This document shows positions 44,676-55,022 of a stretch of 64,000 nucleotides of DNA, piece by piece. Source of the DNA: an uncultured Tolumonas sp. (GTDB lineage: Bacteria; Pseudomonadota; Gammaproteobacteria; Enterobacterales; Aeromonadaceae). Position 1 is the stretch's first letter. The number at the start of each line of letters is the position of its first letter. The DNA lies in NCBI RefSeq assembly GCF_963676665.1, contig NZ_OY781378.1, positions 1,084,001 to 1,148,000 of the forward strand. Direction: 5' to 3'. The notes under the pieces are model-generated. The model was not told where the DNA came from. It saw only the letters and a list, made by a program, of their open reading frames with translations, and ran no database searches. The translations under genes and the position numbers were made by a program.

Positions 44676-46796
44676 TTACAGTATTTTCAATTGGAATAAG
44701 ACTGCGCTTTCCGGGTCCATCACCGGCAACGCAATACCGACTTTTTCCAGCCATTCGCCAGATAAAACAGTTTCTTCCTGAGTTAGCCATTCCGGCTGTA
44801 TTTTCATTACGCCACCATCAAAACGAGCTGGTTTTTCCAGCACAGTTAGGCAGTAGTTTTTATCTGCCACTAACCCCGGAAGACGCAGCGAACCCGATAA
44901 AGAATAGTTTGGCATTGCCAGTTGACTTAACAGGAAAACCGCTTCGGTTTTGTCTTCCGCTACCACGCCATTGATCATCATCGCTGAGTCATGATGGTCA
45001 ACCCGCACCACTTTGCCACTGTGTAGTAACGGGCGCAGTTGCTTATGCAATTTAATGAAATGCGCAAAGCCCGCTTGTTCTTCGGCAGTTTCTTTGACCG
45101 GATCTAACTCCACCCCCATGTGTCCAAACAGTGCGGTTAAACCGCGAAATTGAATGCTGTGCGAACGGGCGGTGCAATGGCAATGCGCACTACCAATATG
45201 CGAACCCATGACTTCAGGCGGGAAAAAATAGCTCATCCCACGTTGGATCTGTTGGCGCTCTAATGCGTCGTTGTTGTCCGATGTCCAGAAGCGATGCGTG
45301 CGTTTTAAGATTTCAAAATCGATCCGCCCGCCGCCAGAGGCACAAGATTCGATTTCGACGAGTGGATGCCGCGCGCGCAACTCATCAAACAGTCGATACA
45401 CCGCGTGAGTTTGCCCCGTGATCGCAGCTTTACCTTCGTGACCGGGCTGTACGATTTCGCGGTTCATATCCCATTTGATATAGCTGATGTCATAGCGATT
45501 GAGCAGGTCGTCTAACCGCTCCAGTAAGTAGGCAAACACATCGGGGTTTTGTAAATCTAACGCATACTGATTGCGGCCAGTTGGCTGGTTATATTCCGGC
45601 ACTGCCAGTAGCCAATCGGGGTGTGCGCGATAGAGATCCGAGTCGGGGTTTATCATCTCGGGCTCAACCCAGATCCCAAATTCCATGCCTAAATTGCGCA
45701 CATGTGCCACTACCGGTTCCAGACCGTTTGGGTATTTTTTCTCATCTAGATACCAATCACCCAATGCCGCTCGATCATGGTCGCGGCCTTTAAACCAGCC
45801 ATCGTCAATGATGAAACGTTCAACGCCAAGCTCCGCTGCTTGCGTGGCCATCTGCATGATGTAATCCGGATCGTGCTGGAAATAGATCCCTTCCCACGTA
45901 TTCAAATGCACTGGGCGCGGTTTATCGGTTGGGAAATGCAGAATTTGCTGACGCACGAACTGATGGAAGGCATGACTCATACCATTTAGCCCTTCTTTGC
46001 TGTAAGTGGCATAGAGCCATGGCGTTGAAAGCGTTTCATGCTCGGCGAGCTGAATTTCACCGGCAAAATAGAGTGCTTCGGCCTGCATAAAACGGCGGCC
46101 ATCAGTTTTTACGTCGGAGCGCAGGCGGTGGTTGCCGCTCCAGCCGAAATGGAAGCCCCACACTTCGCCTTGCTGCTCTTTAAAACCAGTGGTGCCTTGA
46201 ATAAAGGCAGGAAAATTCTCATGGGAGGTGCGGCCACGACGGTTTTCCTGATGATAACCGCCGTGTTTTAGATTAAGACGATGCGGTTGGAACTCGCGCA
46301 CCCAGCGGCCATGAAACGCCAACAATTCATCCGCCCGTTCTGGTAATGGCAACGTGATAGCAAACCGATCTACCTGATAGTTTTCGGGCTTAAGATTGGT
46401 CAGCGTATGTCGCAATTGCAACACATCGGTTTGTGGATCTAAGCGCAATTCGATTTGCAGTTGTAACCCGGCAATGGTGTCTTCACTGATAAGTTGTAAT
46501 GCATTGTTTTCGCCTGTCAGTGATTTTAAATGGAACACCGGCGACCAATCTTTGCCGTTGCGATGACCCTCTAAACCTGGGCTGCTGAATAGGCCTCGAC
46601 CATGCTCTGGGCTCAGCGTGAGTGGTACATCGGCATCCAGACGACCATGCGGCACTGCGCGTTTTAGTGCTGAGAGAGCGTTTACATCAAAGGCTGCATT
46701 TAATTTTTCTCCCCAGTATAAAATTTCAACGGCAGGGGCTGTTTGTAAAATAAGCGTTGAATTGGCGCTATGTAATTTAACTATCTGAGCATTCAT
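44676..46796 (-). CDS. GH36 alpha-galactosidase
   Basis: A 706-residue alpha-galactosidase of the GH36/RafA type (RafA ~708). Visible hallmarks are RFIIDDGWFKGRDHDRAALGDW, the nucleophile segment YIKWDMNREI, the CASGGGRID motif and the acid/base region TSDNNDALERQQIQRGMSYFFPP. There is no signal peptide, so it is cytoplasmic. I chose ATG 46796 because AAGGAT lies ~9 bases upstream; a Met at 46820 is in frame. It is convergent with the transporter operon and has its own promoter with a GalR operator and CRP-like site. Confidence 0.92.
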   Translation of the reverse strand: MNAQIVKLHSANSTLILQTAPAVEILYWGEKLNAAFDVNALSALKRAVPHGRLDADVPLTLSPEHGRGLFSSPGLEGHRNGKDWSPVFHLKSLTGENNALQLISEDTIAGLQLQIELRLDPQTDVLQLRHTLTNLKPENYQVDRFAITLPLPERADELLAFHGRWVREFQPHRLNLKHGGYHQENRRGRTSHENFPAFIQGTTGFKEQQGEVWGFHFGWSGNHRLRSDVKTDGRRFMQAEALYFAGEIQLAEHETLSTPWLYATYSKEGLNGMSHAFHQFVRQQILHFPTDKPRPVHLNTWEGIYFQHDPDYIMQMATQAAELGVERFIIDDGWFKGRDHDRAALGDWYLDEKKYPNGLEPVVAHVRNLGMEFGIWVEPEMINPDSDLYRAHPDWLLAVPEYNQPTGRNQYALDLQNPDVFAYLLERLDDLLNRYDISYIKWDMNREIVQPGHEGKAAITGQTHAVYRLFDELRARHPLVEIESCASGGGRIDFEILKRTHRFWTSDNNDALERQQIQRGMSYFFPPEVMGSHIGSAHCHCTARSHSIQFRGLTALFGHMGVELDPVKETAEEQAGFAHFIKLHKQLRPLLHSGKVVRVDHHDSAMMINGVVAEDKTEAVFLLSQLAMPNYSLSGSLRLPGLVADKNYCLTVLEKPARFDGGVMKIQPEWLTQEETVLSGEWLEKVGIALPVMDPESAVLFQLKIL

Positions 46797-46860
46797 TGGA
46801 AATATCCTTCCAGATAACAAATTATTGATAGGTATGGCGATATTGTATTTTGTGGCGAGA

Positions 46861-46921
46861 ATTATAAGTCGTCATAATTTTGGTGACTGTGATCGCAATA
46901 TAATTATGGAATCGTTTACAC
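46861..46921 (-). promoter_or_regulatory. CRP- and GalR-type controlled promoter of the alpha-galactosidase gene
   Basis: On the minus strand a -10 TATAAT (46861-46866) implies a start near 46854. A CRP-like site (TTATA-N6-TCACA, 46888-46903) is centred ~41.5 bases upstream of that start. A GalR-type operator lies at ~-59.5 (ATGGAATCGTTTACAC, 46906-46921; two mismatches to consensus). The -35 is poor, as expected for a CRP-dependent promoter. Spacing matches the E. coli gal P1 design (CRP -41.5, OE -60.5). Confidence 0.6.
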
Positions 46922-47066
46922 GTGATTCGCATTTTTACGTGGAAATGTGCCGTGGCATAGAAATTTTGACAGGCTAAAAACATGAATCAGGTTTATAGGT
47001 TAGACTTGAAGTAAGGACTGCTGGATGTTTCGGTGACGCTAACCTGACGCGATAAGAAGGCTGCTT

Positions 47067-48704
47067 ATGAAGAGCATTATTCGTTTGCTATGCCTGTTCT
47101 CCGTTTCCGCATTACTGATTCTTTTCAGTGAGCAAGCTATCGCCACCACAGTTGCAAACCCGGATCAAATTTCCTCCAACTTTTATGATTGGGCTTATGC
47201 ATTAACCGAAATTATCTTCGGGTTATTGGTTATTGCTATCACCCTCGCAGGTTACATTTTTTATCAAAATCGAAAATTAAAAGCCGCGTTATCTAAAAGC
47301 CAGCAACACGAAGATCGCTTGCGGACCTTGTATACTGCGATCGAGCAAAGCCCAGTTTCCGTCGTTATCGGCGGTGTTGATGCATATATTCGCTACGTTA
47401 ATCCGCAATTCACTGAGGTGACGGGTTATTCACCAACCGAAGTCATCGGGCAAAATCCGCGTATGCTCGGTTCTGGTTTAACAAGCCCTGCCGTGTATCA
47501 AGCCATGTGGAGTGCACTCTCGAAAGGAACTTCGTGGTCGGGCGAGTTTATCAATCGCCGTAAAAATGGTGAGATTTATTGGGAGCAGGCTTATATCTCG
47601 CCGGTTTATAACAAAGCGGGTCGAATCACACAATATGTCGCTGTGAAGCTGGATATTACCGAGCGAAAACGGCGCGAATTACACGAACATTCCCACAATC
47701 AGGTGCTGGAATTGTTATCCAAAGGGGCACCGTTAAAGACGATCTTACTGGCCATTGTGCGAGGTGTAGAAGCGGAATACCCGAATATGATGTGTTCAGT
47801 TTTATTGTTAGATAAGGAAGAAAAACACCTGTTGCATGGTGCAGCACCGAGTCTCCCCGAATTTTACAATGAGGCGATTAATGGTGCAGAAATCGGGTTA
47901 GGAGTTGGTTCATGCGGCACGGCAGCTTTTACTGGTAAACGCGTTATTGTTGCCGATATTGCCACACATCCGTATTGGACTGCGTATGCCAAATTGGCTG
48001 AAAGTGCCAAATTAGGGGCCTGTTGGTCGGAGCCAATTTATGGTTCAAAACATAAAGTGCTGGGTACATTTGCCATCTATCACCATGAACAACATGTCCC
48101 CAAAGCAGAAGATATTCGATTAATCGAGGAATCAGCAAATCTGGCCGCGATAGCCATAGAGCGTTTTCAGGCGACAGAAGCACTACGCTTAAGTGAAGAA
48201 CGTCATCGCTGGTTGGCACATTATGATGTACTGACAGAATTGCCAAATAGAGTGTTGTTTTCTGATCGCTTGAAACAAGCAATGCGTTTGAGCAACCGTT
48301 ACAACAAAAAACTGGCCTTAATGTTTCTTGATTTGGATAAATTCAAACCCGTTAACGATAGTTTTGGGCACGACATCGGTGATTTATTGTTAAAAGAGAC
48401 GGCCAAACGAATGCAGCAGTGTGTGCGGGCATCGGATACGGTTTGCCGGATTGGAGGTGATGAGTTTGTGATCTTGCTGCCTGATGTGTCTGATCAACAA
48501 TCTGCGTTCCAGATTGCAGAGAAAATTCGTCATGCGTTGAATCAGCCATTTCTGTTGGCCGGGTTGGAATTAAATATTTCCTGCAGTATCGGTATTGCTC
48601 TTTATCCAGAACATGGCACTGATGAGCTGACATTAACTAAAAATGCCGATCTGGCGATGTATCGGGCAAAAGAAAACGGTCGCAATCAGGCGCAGGTATT
48701 TTAA
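47067..48704 (+). CDS. membrane diguanylate cyclase (PAS-GAF-GGDEF)
   Basis: A 545-residue protein. A signal or first TM segment (~5-27) and a second (~45-68) enclose a short loop. A PAS domain (~85-200, TAIEQSPVSVVIGG to VAVKLDITERKR), a GAF domain (~215-375) and a GGDEF domain follow. The active site is intact (GGDEF at residues 463-467, IGGDEFVILLP), and an RxxD inhibitory site (RASD) lies just upstream. No EAL domain, so it should make cyclic di-GMP. Input is unknown. Ribosome site AAGG precedes the ATG. Confidence 0.9.
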   Translation: MKSIIRLLCLFSVSALLILFSEQAIATTVANPDQISSNFYDWAYALTEIIFGLLVIAITLAGYIFYQNRKLKAALSKSQQHEDRLRTLYTAIEQSPVSVVIGGVDAYIRYVNPQFTEVTGYSPTEVIGQNPRMLGSGLTSPAVYQAMWSALSKGTSWSGEFINRRKNGEIYWEQAYISPVYNKAGRITQYVAVKLDITERKRRELHEHSHNQVLELLSKGAPLKTILLAIVRGVEAEYPNMMCSVLLLDKEEKHLLHGAAPSLPEFYNEAINGAEIGLGVGSCGTAAFTGKRVIVADIATHPYWTAYAKLAESAKLGACWSEPIYGSKHKVLGTFAIYHHEQHVPKAEDIRLIEESANLAAIAIERFQATEALRLSEERHRWLAHYDVLTELPNRVLFSDRLKQAMRLSNRYNKKLALMFLDLDKFKPVNDSFGHDIGDLLLKETAKRMQQCVRASDTVCRIGGDEFVILLPDVSDQQSAFQIAEKIRHALNQPFLLAGLELNISCSIGIALYPEHGTDELTLTKNADLAMYRAKENGRNQAQVF

Positions 48705-48738
48705 ACTACAGTTCTGTCTTGTTTATCTAAGGTTTCCG

Positions 48739-49284
48739 ATGGCACTTAAAGCCACAATTTTTAAGGCAGTTTTGAACATTGCCGATCTTGATCGCGGTGT
48801 TTATCTCGATGCTAACCTGACTCTCGCGCGTCATCCTTCCGAAACGGATCTACGTCTTATTGTCCGTCTGCTGGCCTGGGCGCTGAATGCTCATGATGAT
48901 TTGGCTTTTACCAAAGGCTTGTGCGCCGATGATGAGCCAGAACTGTGGTTGAAAAACTTACACGGCGGTATTGAGCATTGGATTGAGGTGGGTTTACCCG
49001 ATGAACGCCGCTTGAAAAAAGGTTGTAACCGTTCCGAACAGGTGACGTTGTATACCTATGCAGGCCGTGCGGTTGATCTGTGGTGGCAACAAAACCAAGC
49101 TTTACTCAATCGTCAGGATAATTTGCGCATTATTGATTTTTCAGAAGAAGAATTAGCACCGCTGGTGGATCTGGCTGAACGCAATATGCAATGGCAAGTG
49201 ACGATCAGTGAAGGGCAGGTTTTTATAAATTCCGGTGATGTGAATTTAAGTATTACTCCCAGTATTCGGAAGGAATGGGCGTAG
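48739..49284 (+). CDS. yaeQ: YaeQ-family protein
   Basis: A 181-residue protein matching YaeQ (181 in E. coli): MALKATIFKAVLNIADLDRG, LARHPSETDLRLIVRLLAWAL, LWLKNLHGGIEHWIEVGLPDE. The fold is a restriction-endonuclease-like domain of uncertain role; older work links YaeQ to suppression of RfaH loss. ATG 48739 has AAGG 6 bases upstream. It follows the diguanylate cyclase by 34 bases and may be cotranscribed. Confidence 0.92.
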   Translation: MALKATIFKAVLNIADLDRGVYLDANLTLARHPSETDLRLIVRLLAWALNAHDDLAFTKGLCADDEPELWLKNLHGGIEHWIEVGLPDERRLKKGCNRSEQVTLYTYAGRAVDLWWQQNQALLNRQDNLRIIDFSEEELAPLVDLAERNMQWQVTISEGQVFINSGDVNLSITPSIRKEWA

Positions 49285-49500
49285 TACCTCGCGACTCAGC
49301 AGCTGGCAGATAGTGCATGATATCGGATCATTTATCTATTCCTGCTGGCTTTTTATGTTATGTAATCCAATACTTTAAGATAGTAACTCATTTAGCTCCA
49401 TCTCTGCATTTCTACCAAAATGCGTGTACAGTAAATATGATCGTTCAGTATTCACACAAACATCTTTCGCTTAGATTGTCGTAATACGGGATTCAGACAT

Positions 49501-51708
49501 ATGAACAAAATCACTAAATACTCGCTTTATTCCGTTGGTAGTGTTGTTGTTTTACTTGCGGGCTCAGCGTTTTATATCACAGCTACTTTTGACGCTAATT
49601 CGCTAAAACCAAGGTTAGAAGTATGGGTCAAAGCCGAAAAACAGCGCACATTAAAATTCAACGGCCCCATTAGTTTATCGCTGTTTCCCAAACCAGGCCT
49701 CACGTTATCTGATGTCAATTTATCAGAACATAACACCGATGCTCTGTTTGCCCATGTATCAGATGCGCGAGTGACGATGCAGTTCTGGCCGTTGTTATCG
49801 AAGAAATTCATTATCAATGAGGTAGATATTCAAGGTGCCACGATCAATCTGATTAAGGATAAATCCGGGCAATTCAACTTTGCTGATTTGGCGGGTAACA
49901 AAAAACAACCGGATGATAAAGCGCCCACAGAAGCAACGGGTGCAAACCAGGCCGCTGATACGGCATCAGCGGGTTCCGATTTTCATCTTGCTCAATTCAA
50001 TATCGCCAAGAGCAGCATTAAGTATCTTGATCAGCAATCTGGTCAGCAGGTGATGTTAAGCGATCTGTCTTTGTTTGGTGACACCATCACGGCACAAAGT
50101 ACCGGGCATATTGATTTCAGCTCTCGCTTACAAAGCACAACGCCAGTCTTAGATCTGCAAGTGAACACCAAATTAGACCGTGTGAACTTTGATAAGAAAA
50201 CCGGACAACTGCTGCTGGATGGGTTGTATAACGTACTGGATGGCAAGCTGGGTAAAGAGACATTCAAACTGACGCTGACGGCACCTAAATTGAATGTAAC
50301 CGATAAAAATACCAGTGCGGATACCATTAGTTTTTCAGCCTCATTAAACGGTGCAACCCGCAAAATTGATAGCGGCCTTAAACTGGAAGGATTATCTGGC
50401 GATAATCAGCAAGTTAACGTCAAAGCGGTTAAGTTTGATCTGAATGCGAACCAAGAAACACAAGCGGTCAAATTATCCGCCAGCAGTCCGTTAGCCTTAA
50501 AACTGGCAACACAAGCCTTTAACCTGCCGCAATTGGTGATTAAAGGTGATGTGACCAGTGGTGATATGAAAGCGTTGCCGGTAGATCTTGCCGGTAAACT
50601 CGCGGCGGAAGTGAAGGCACAACATATCAACACGGCATTAACTGGTTCGCTTGATCACAATGCGCTAGCGCTCAATGCCGATATAAAAGGGTTTAGTAAC
50701 CCTGCGATCCGATTTGATCTAAAAGCACAGTCATTGGATCTGAATCGTTATATGACAGCGCCTAAATCTACTAATTCAAGTACCAAAGAGAATGCAGGAC
50801 AAGGCTCTGGCAATAAAACGCCGCCGAGCAAAGTCGACCTCTCTGGGTTAAATGCACTGAATCTGGATGGACAGATTCACATAGGACAATTGAAATACGC
50901 CGCCCTGGATGCCAAAGAGCTGGCTTTGGTCTTTAATGCCAAAAATGGTTTGCTCTCAGTACCAGCATTAAGTTTGAAAGCATTTGGTGGTGATATTGCC
51001 TCGAGTGGTTCGGCGACAACAACCGCCAATCCTCGCATTAACGTGAAGCCCAACATTACAGGTGTCGATATTTATGCCTTACTGAAACAGTTTGCTGGCT
51101 TTGAAAAAATAGAGGGCAGGGCAACGGTGAGTGGCAATTTGGCGATGCAGGGGGGAGATACCAGTGCATTAAAAAATAGTCTCACCGGTAACTTAACTAC
51201 CCGTGTTACAGATGGTGCATGGCGTGGAATCAACGTCGCTAAAACTATTCGTGATGCTAAAGCTGCATTGTCTGGTTTGAAAGGCGGAGAACAAACTGTC
51301 GCGACCAGTATTGTGGAAAAAACTGATTTCACTGAGTTAACGGCATCAATTTTATTCAACCAAGGTGTAGCTACCAATAAAGATTTAACAATGAAGTCCC
51401 CCTTGCTACGGATCAATGGCGAGGGCGAAGTGAATCTAAAAGCAGATGATATTAACTATTTGCTGAAAGCGGCATTGGTAAATACCAGTAAAGGGCAGGA
51501 AGGTGCCGACCGAGATAAATTACACGGTGTCACTGTTCCGATCCGCATTAAAGGCCCGACATCCGCGCCTAAATATTCTCTTGATCTGACGGCGGCATTA
51601 AAAGAAAACGCCGGCGCTAAACTGGAAGAGAAAAAACAGGAAGTGCAGCAAAAACTGGAGCAAAAAGCCGGTGATGCTTTATCGAAAGGGCTGAAAAAAT
51701 TGTTCTGA
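49501..51708 (+). CDS. asmA: AsmA-family envelope protein
   Basis: A 735-residue protein with an N-terminal membrane anchor (~8-28, SLYSVGSVVVLLAGSAFYI) and a long periplasmic region rich in beta structure. The family core FNGPISLSLFPKPGLTLSDVNLS and C-terminal EGEVNLKADDINYLLKAALVNTSKG are present. AsmA-like proteins resemble lipid-transfer bridges and influence outer-membrane lipid balance. A Ser/Asn/Lys/Gly stretch near residue 420-440 looks disordered. Length (617 in E. coli) is somewhat longer. Confidence 0.88.
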   Translation: MNKITKYSLYSVGSVVVLLAGSAFYITATFDANSLKPRLEVWVKAEKQRTLKFNGPISLSLFPKPGLTLSDVNLSEHNTDALFAHVSDARVTMQFWPLLSKKFIINEVDIQGATINLIKDKSGQFNFADLAGNKKQPDDKAPTEATGANQAADTASAGSDFHLAQFNIAKSSIKYLDQQSGQQVMLSDLSLFGDTITAQSTGHIDFSSRLQSTTPVLDLQVNTKLDRVNFDKKTGQLLLDGLYNVLDGKLGKETFKLTLTAPKLNVTDKNTSADTISFSASLNGATRKIDSGLKLEGLSGDNQQVNVKAVKFDLNANQETQAVKLSASSPLALKLATQAFNLPQLVIKGDVTSGDMKALPVDLAGKLAAEVKAQHINTALTGSLDHNALALNADIKGFSNPAIRFDLKAQSLDLNRYMTAPKSTNSSTKENAGQGSGNKTPPSKVDLSGLNALNLDGQIHIGQLKYAALDAKELALVFNAKNGLLSVPALSLKAFGGDIASSGSATTTANPRINVKPNITGVDIYALLKQFAGFEKIEGRATVSGNLAMQGGDTSALKNSLTGNLTTRVTDGAWRGINVAKTIRDAKAALSGLKGGEQTVATSIVEKTDFTELTASILFNQGVATNKDLTMKSPLLRINGEGEVNLKADDINYLLKAALVNTSKGQEGADRDKLHGVTVPIRIKGPTSAPKYSLDLTAALKENAGAKLEEKKQEVQQKLEQKAGDALSKGLKKLF

Positions 51709-51736
51709 TTTTTTATTACGTTTGATTAACGCCTGA

Positions 51737-51764
51737 AAGAAGCCATCAGAAATGATGGCTTCTT
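51737..51764. terminator. terminator after asmA
   Basis: AAGAAGCCATCA-GAAA-TGATGGCTTCTT, a perfect 12-bp stem with a GAAA tetraloop. Confidence 0.75.
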
Positions 51765-51847
51765 AATATTGCAATTATTGTTTTCATACGCGTGATTATT
51801 TTTCATGTTATATCCCATAGCATCGTGATTATGAGCATGGGGTATAT

Positions 51848-52669
51848 ATGAAACGTTCAGTGTTTTATATCTCTGATGGCACCGCCATAACTGCCGAAGT
51901 TTTAGGGCATGCAGTGTTATCACAGTTTCCGTTAGAGCCTGATTTTTATACCATTCCTTTTGTTGATAACGTCAGTAAGGCGGCTGAGGTCTGTCAGAAA
52001 ATCAACGACATCTACCTGCAATCGGGCAGCAGACCGCTGGTGTTTTTCTCGATCGTCTCTGAACCGGTGCGAGAGATCATTCTGGCTAGTCACGGTTTTT
52101 GTCAGGATGTGGTGCAGTCGCTGATTGCCCCGTTACAGCAGGAACTGGGTATTGAACCCATCGCTTCATCGCAGCGGCGGCCTTACGGGCTGACGGAAAA
52201 TAACATGCTGAAATACGATGCCCGCATTGCCGCGATTGACTATACACTGGCACATGATGACGGCATCTCGCTGCGTAATCTGGAATTGGCTCAGGTGATC
52301 TTATTAGGCGTATCCCGCAGCGGTAAAACACCAACTAGTCTTTATCTGGCGCTGCAATTTGGCGTGTATGCGGTGAATTACCCGTTTATTGCCGATGATA
52401 TGGATCACCTGCAACTACCGTCTGCGTTGTTACCTTATAAAAACCGGCTGTTTGGCTTAACGATAGACCCGGAGCGGTTGTCGGCGATCCGGCAGGAGCG
52501 GCGTGAAAACAGTCGCTATGCATCGTTGCGACAATGCCGTATGGAGTTGGCTGAGGTGGAGGCGCTCTATCGTAAACATCAGATCCCTTATCTCAACACC
52601 ACGAACTATTCGGTGGAAGAGATCACGGCTAAACTAATGGAAATCATGCATCTACAGCGTCAGAAATAA
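51848..52669 (+). CDS. ppsR: PEP synthase regulatory protein (kinase/pyrophosphorylase)
   Basis: A 273-residue DUF299-type protein that inactivates PEP synthase by ADP-dependent phosphorylation and reactivates it by phosphorolysis. The P-loop-like [20 protein letters not shown] is intact. The start [27 protein letters not shown] and the C-terminal [13 protein letters not shown] match the family. It is convergent with its target ppsA, 49 bases away, sharing a terminator. In other bacteria the two genes are usually divergent. Confidence 0.95.
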   Translation: MKRSVFYISDGTAITAEVLGHAVLSQFPLEPDFYTIPFVDNVSKAAEVCQKINDIYLQSGSRPLVFFSIVSEPVREIILASHGFCQDVVQSLIAPLQQELGIEPIASSQRRPYGLTENNMLKYDARIAAIDYTLAHDDGISLRNLELAQVILLGVSRSGKTPTSLYLALQFGVYAVNYPFIADDMDHLQLPSALLPYKNRLFGLTIDPERLSAIRQERRENSRYASLRQCRMELAEVEALYRKHQIPYLNTTNYSVEEITAKLMEIMHLQRQK

Positions 52670-52674
52670 AAAGG

Positions 52675-52704
52675 GCCACCACATCATAGAGGTAATGTGG
52701 TGGC
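52675..52704 (-). terminator. Rho-independent terminator of ppsA
   Basis: GCCACCACAT and ATGTGGTGGC form a 10-bp stem. On the minus strand it is followed by CCTTTTTATTT, so it terminates ppsA; ppsR also ends just before it. Confidence 0.85.
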
Positions 52705-52718
52705 AAACGGACTATATG

Positions 52719-55022
52719 CTATTCCGCTAATGCTAACCAGGTCTGCACCACGGTATCCGGGTTCAGCGATAAACTATCGATCCCTTGGTCTTTCAGCCAT
52801 AAGGCAAAATCGGCGTGATCTGACGGGCCCTGACCGCAAATACCAACGTATTTACCTTGTTTTTTCGCCGCGGCAATTGCCATTGCCAGCAAGGATTTGA
52901 CGGCGTCGTTACGCTCATCAAACAGCTCTGATACCAGACCAGAATCGCGATCTAAGCCCAGCGTCAATTGCGTCATATCGTTGGAACCGATAGAGAAACC
53001 ATCAAAATGTCGCAGGAATTGTTCGGCCAGCAATGCATTCGATGGGATCTCGCACATCATGATGATCTTCAGGCCATTCTCGCCACGTTTCAGCCCTTCT
53101 GTTTCCAGCTGTGAAATCACGGCTTTTGCCTGCGCCACCGTTCGCACGAACGGCACCATCAGTTCGATATTGGTCAGCCCCATGCAATTGCGCACCCGTT
53201 TCACCGCTTCACATTCCAGCGCAAAACAATCATGGAAGGTCGACGAAACATAACGACCAGCCCCACGGAAGCCCAGCATCGGGTTCTCTTCCTGCGGTTC
53301 GTAACGCTCACCACCCAGCAGGTTGGCATATTCGTTCGATTTGAAATCAGACAGCCGCACGATCACGCGTTTTGGCCAGAACGCGGCGGCGAGGGTAGAA
53401 ATGCCTTCTGCCAGACGGCTGATATAAAACTCAACCGGGTCATCATGGCCCTGCATCAATTCGCGGATCTGCTGCTGTAACGCGGGGGTCTGCAGATCAA
53501 ATTCGAGCAGCGCTTTCGGGTGCACGCCAATCATGCGATTGATGATAAATTCAAGCCGCGCCAGACCCACACCATCATTGGGTAAACGGGCAAAATCAAA
53601 GGCCCGATCGGGGTTTCCCACGTTCATCATAATTTTCAGCGGTAACGCTGGCATTTCATCAACCTGCAACCGACGCACGGTGAAATCCTGCAGATCTTGA
53701 TAGACGAAGCCGGTATCGCCTTCGGCGCATGAAACCGTGACGTTTTGCCCAGCCAGCAAAATCTTTGTGGCATCACCGCAGCCAACTACGGCTGGAATCC
53801 CCAGTTCACGCGCAATAATCGCTGCATGACAGGTACGGCCACCACGGTTAGTGACAATCGCCGCCGCCCGTTTCATGATTGGCTCCCAGTCCGGATCCGT
53901 CATATCGGTCACCAGTACATCACCCGGTTTTACCTGATCCATTTCACTGATGCTGTGAATTATTTTGACTGGCCCGGCACCGATCCGCTGACCAATAGCG
54001 CGGCCTTCGAGCAGCACTTTGCCGCGCGAAGCTAGATGATAACGTTTCATCACCTGCTCGTTCGAACGCACGGTTTCTGGCCGCGCCTGCACGATATATA
54101 GTTTGCCGGTGTGACCGTCTTTAGCCCATTCGATATCCATCGGGCGACCATAGTGCTGTTCGATCAATAATGCTTGTCGCGCCAACTGCTCAACTTCGAC
54201 ATCCGTCAGGCTGAAACGCTGACTCAGCTCGGCGGGGATATCTTCAATTTGTACCTGTTTGCCGTGCTCTTTACTGGCCGCATATACCATGCGGATCTTT
54301 TTTGAACCAATGGTGCGGCGCACAATTGCTGGTCTGTGATTATTCAGCGTTGGCTTATGCACATAAAATTCATCGGGGTTGACTGCCCCTTGCACCACCA
54401 TTTCGCCCAGCCCATACGCAGAGGTAATGAACACTACCTGATCAAAACCGGACTCGGTATCCAGCGTGAACATGACACCGGCAGCGGCTAAATCGGACCG
54501 CACCATACGTTGCACACCGGCAGATAAGGCAACGCCCCGGTGGTCATAGCCCTGATGTACACGGTAAGAGATGGCCCGGTCGTTAAACAGTGAGGCAAAA
54601 ACATGCTTGATGGCGACCATGACTGCATCAATGCCCTGCACATTGAGGAAGGTTTCCTGCTGCCCGGCAAACGAGGCATCCGGCTGACCATCTGCCAGTT
54701 GCTGATAGGCTTCGCGAATCGATTGTTCTAATTCCGGTTGGAAGGAGGTATCAATGATCCATTGGCGGATCTGGCGTCCGGCATCAGCCAGTGCGTTGAT
54801 ATCGTCAATATTTGTTTTATCGAGCAATTGATAAATGTTCTGGTTAACACCACTTTGCTCCAGAAAATTATTAAACGCCTGTGCGGTCGTGGCGAAACCA
54901 TTAGGCACAGAGACACCCAATGACGCCAGATTCGTGATCATTTCGCCCAGAGAAGCATTTTTGCCTCCCACCCGATCAACATCGTGCATGTTGAGTTGGT
55001 TATACCAAAGCACGTTAGTCAC
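52719..55022 (-). CDS. ppsA: phosphoenolpyruvate synthase
   Basis: A 767-residue enzyme that makes PEP from pyruvate and ATP for gluconeogenesis. It has the N-terminal ATP-binding domain ([13 protein letters not shown]), the phosphohistidine domain with [10 protein letters not shown] (catalytic His399) and the C-terminal PEP/pyruvate barrel ending in [15 protein letters not shown]. It starts at GTG 55022 with GGGAG 6 bases upstream. It is slightly shorter than E. coli PpsA (792). Activity should be set by the neighbouring PpsR. Confidence 0.96.
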   Translation of the reverse strand: MTNVLWYNQLNMHDVDRVGGKNASLGEMITNLASLGVSVPNGFATTAQAFNNFLEQSGVNQNIYQLLDKTNIDDINALADAGRQIRQWIIDTSFQPELEQSIREAYQQLADGQPDASFAGQQETFLNVQGIDAVMVAIKHVFASLFNDRAISYRVHQGYDHRGVALSAGVQRMVRSDLAAAGVMFTLDTESGFDQVVFITSAYGLGEMVVQGAVNPDEFYVHKPTLNNHRPAIVRRTIGSKKIRMVYAASKEHGKQVQIEDIPAELSQRFSLTDVEVEQLARQALLIEQHYGRPMDIEWAKDGHTGKLYIVQARPETVRSNEQVMKRYHLASRGKVLLEGRAIGQRIGAGPVKIIHSISEMDQVKPGDVLVTDMTDPDWEPIMKRAAAIVTNRGGRTCHAAIIARELGIPAVVGCGDATKILLAGQNVTVSCAEGDTGFVYQDLQDFTVRRLQVDEMPALPLKIMMNVGNPDRAFDFARLPNDGVGLARLEFIINRMIGVHPKALLEFDLQTPALQQQIRELMQGHDDPVEFYISRLAEGISTLAAAFWPKRVIVRLSDFKSNEYANLLGGERYEPQEENPMLGFRGAGRYVSSTFHDCFALECEAVKRVRNCMGLTNIELMVPFVRTVAQAKAVISQLETEGLKRGENGLKIIMMCEIPSNALLAEQFLRHFDGFSIGSNDMTQLTLGLDRDSGLVSELFDERNDAVKSLLAMAIAAAKKQGKYVGICGQGPSDHADFALWLKDQGIDSLSLNPDTVVQTWLALAE

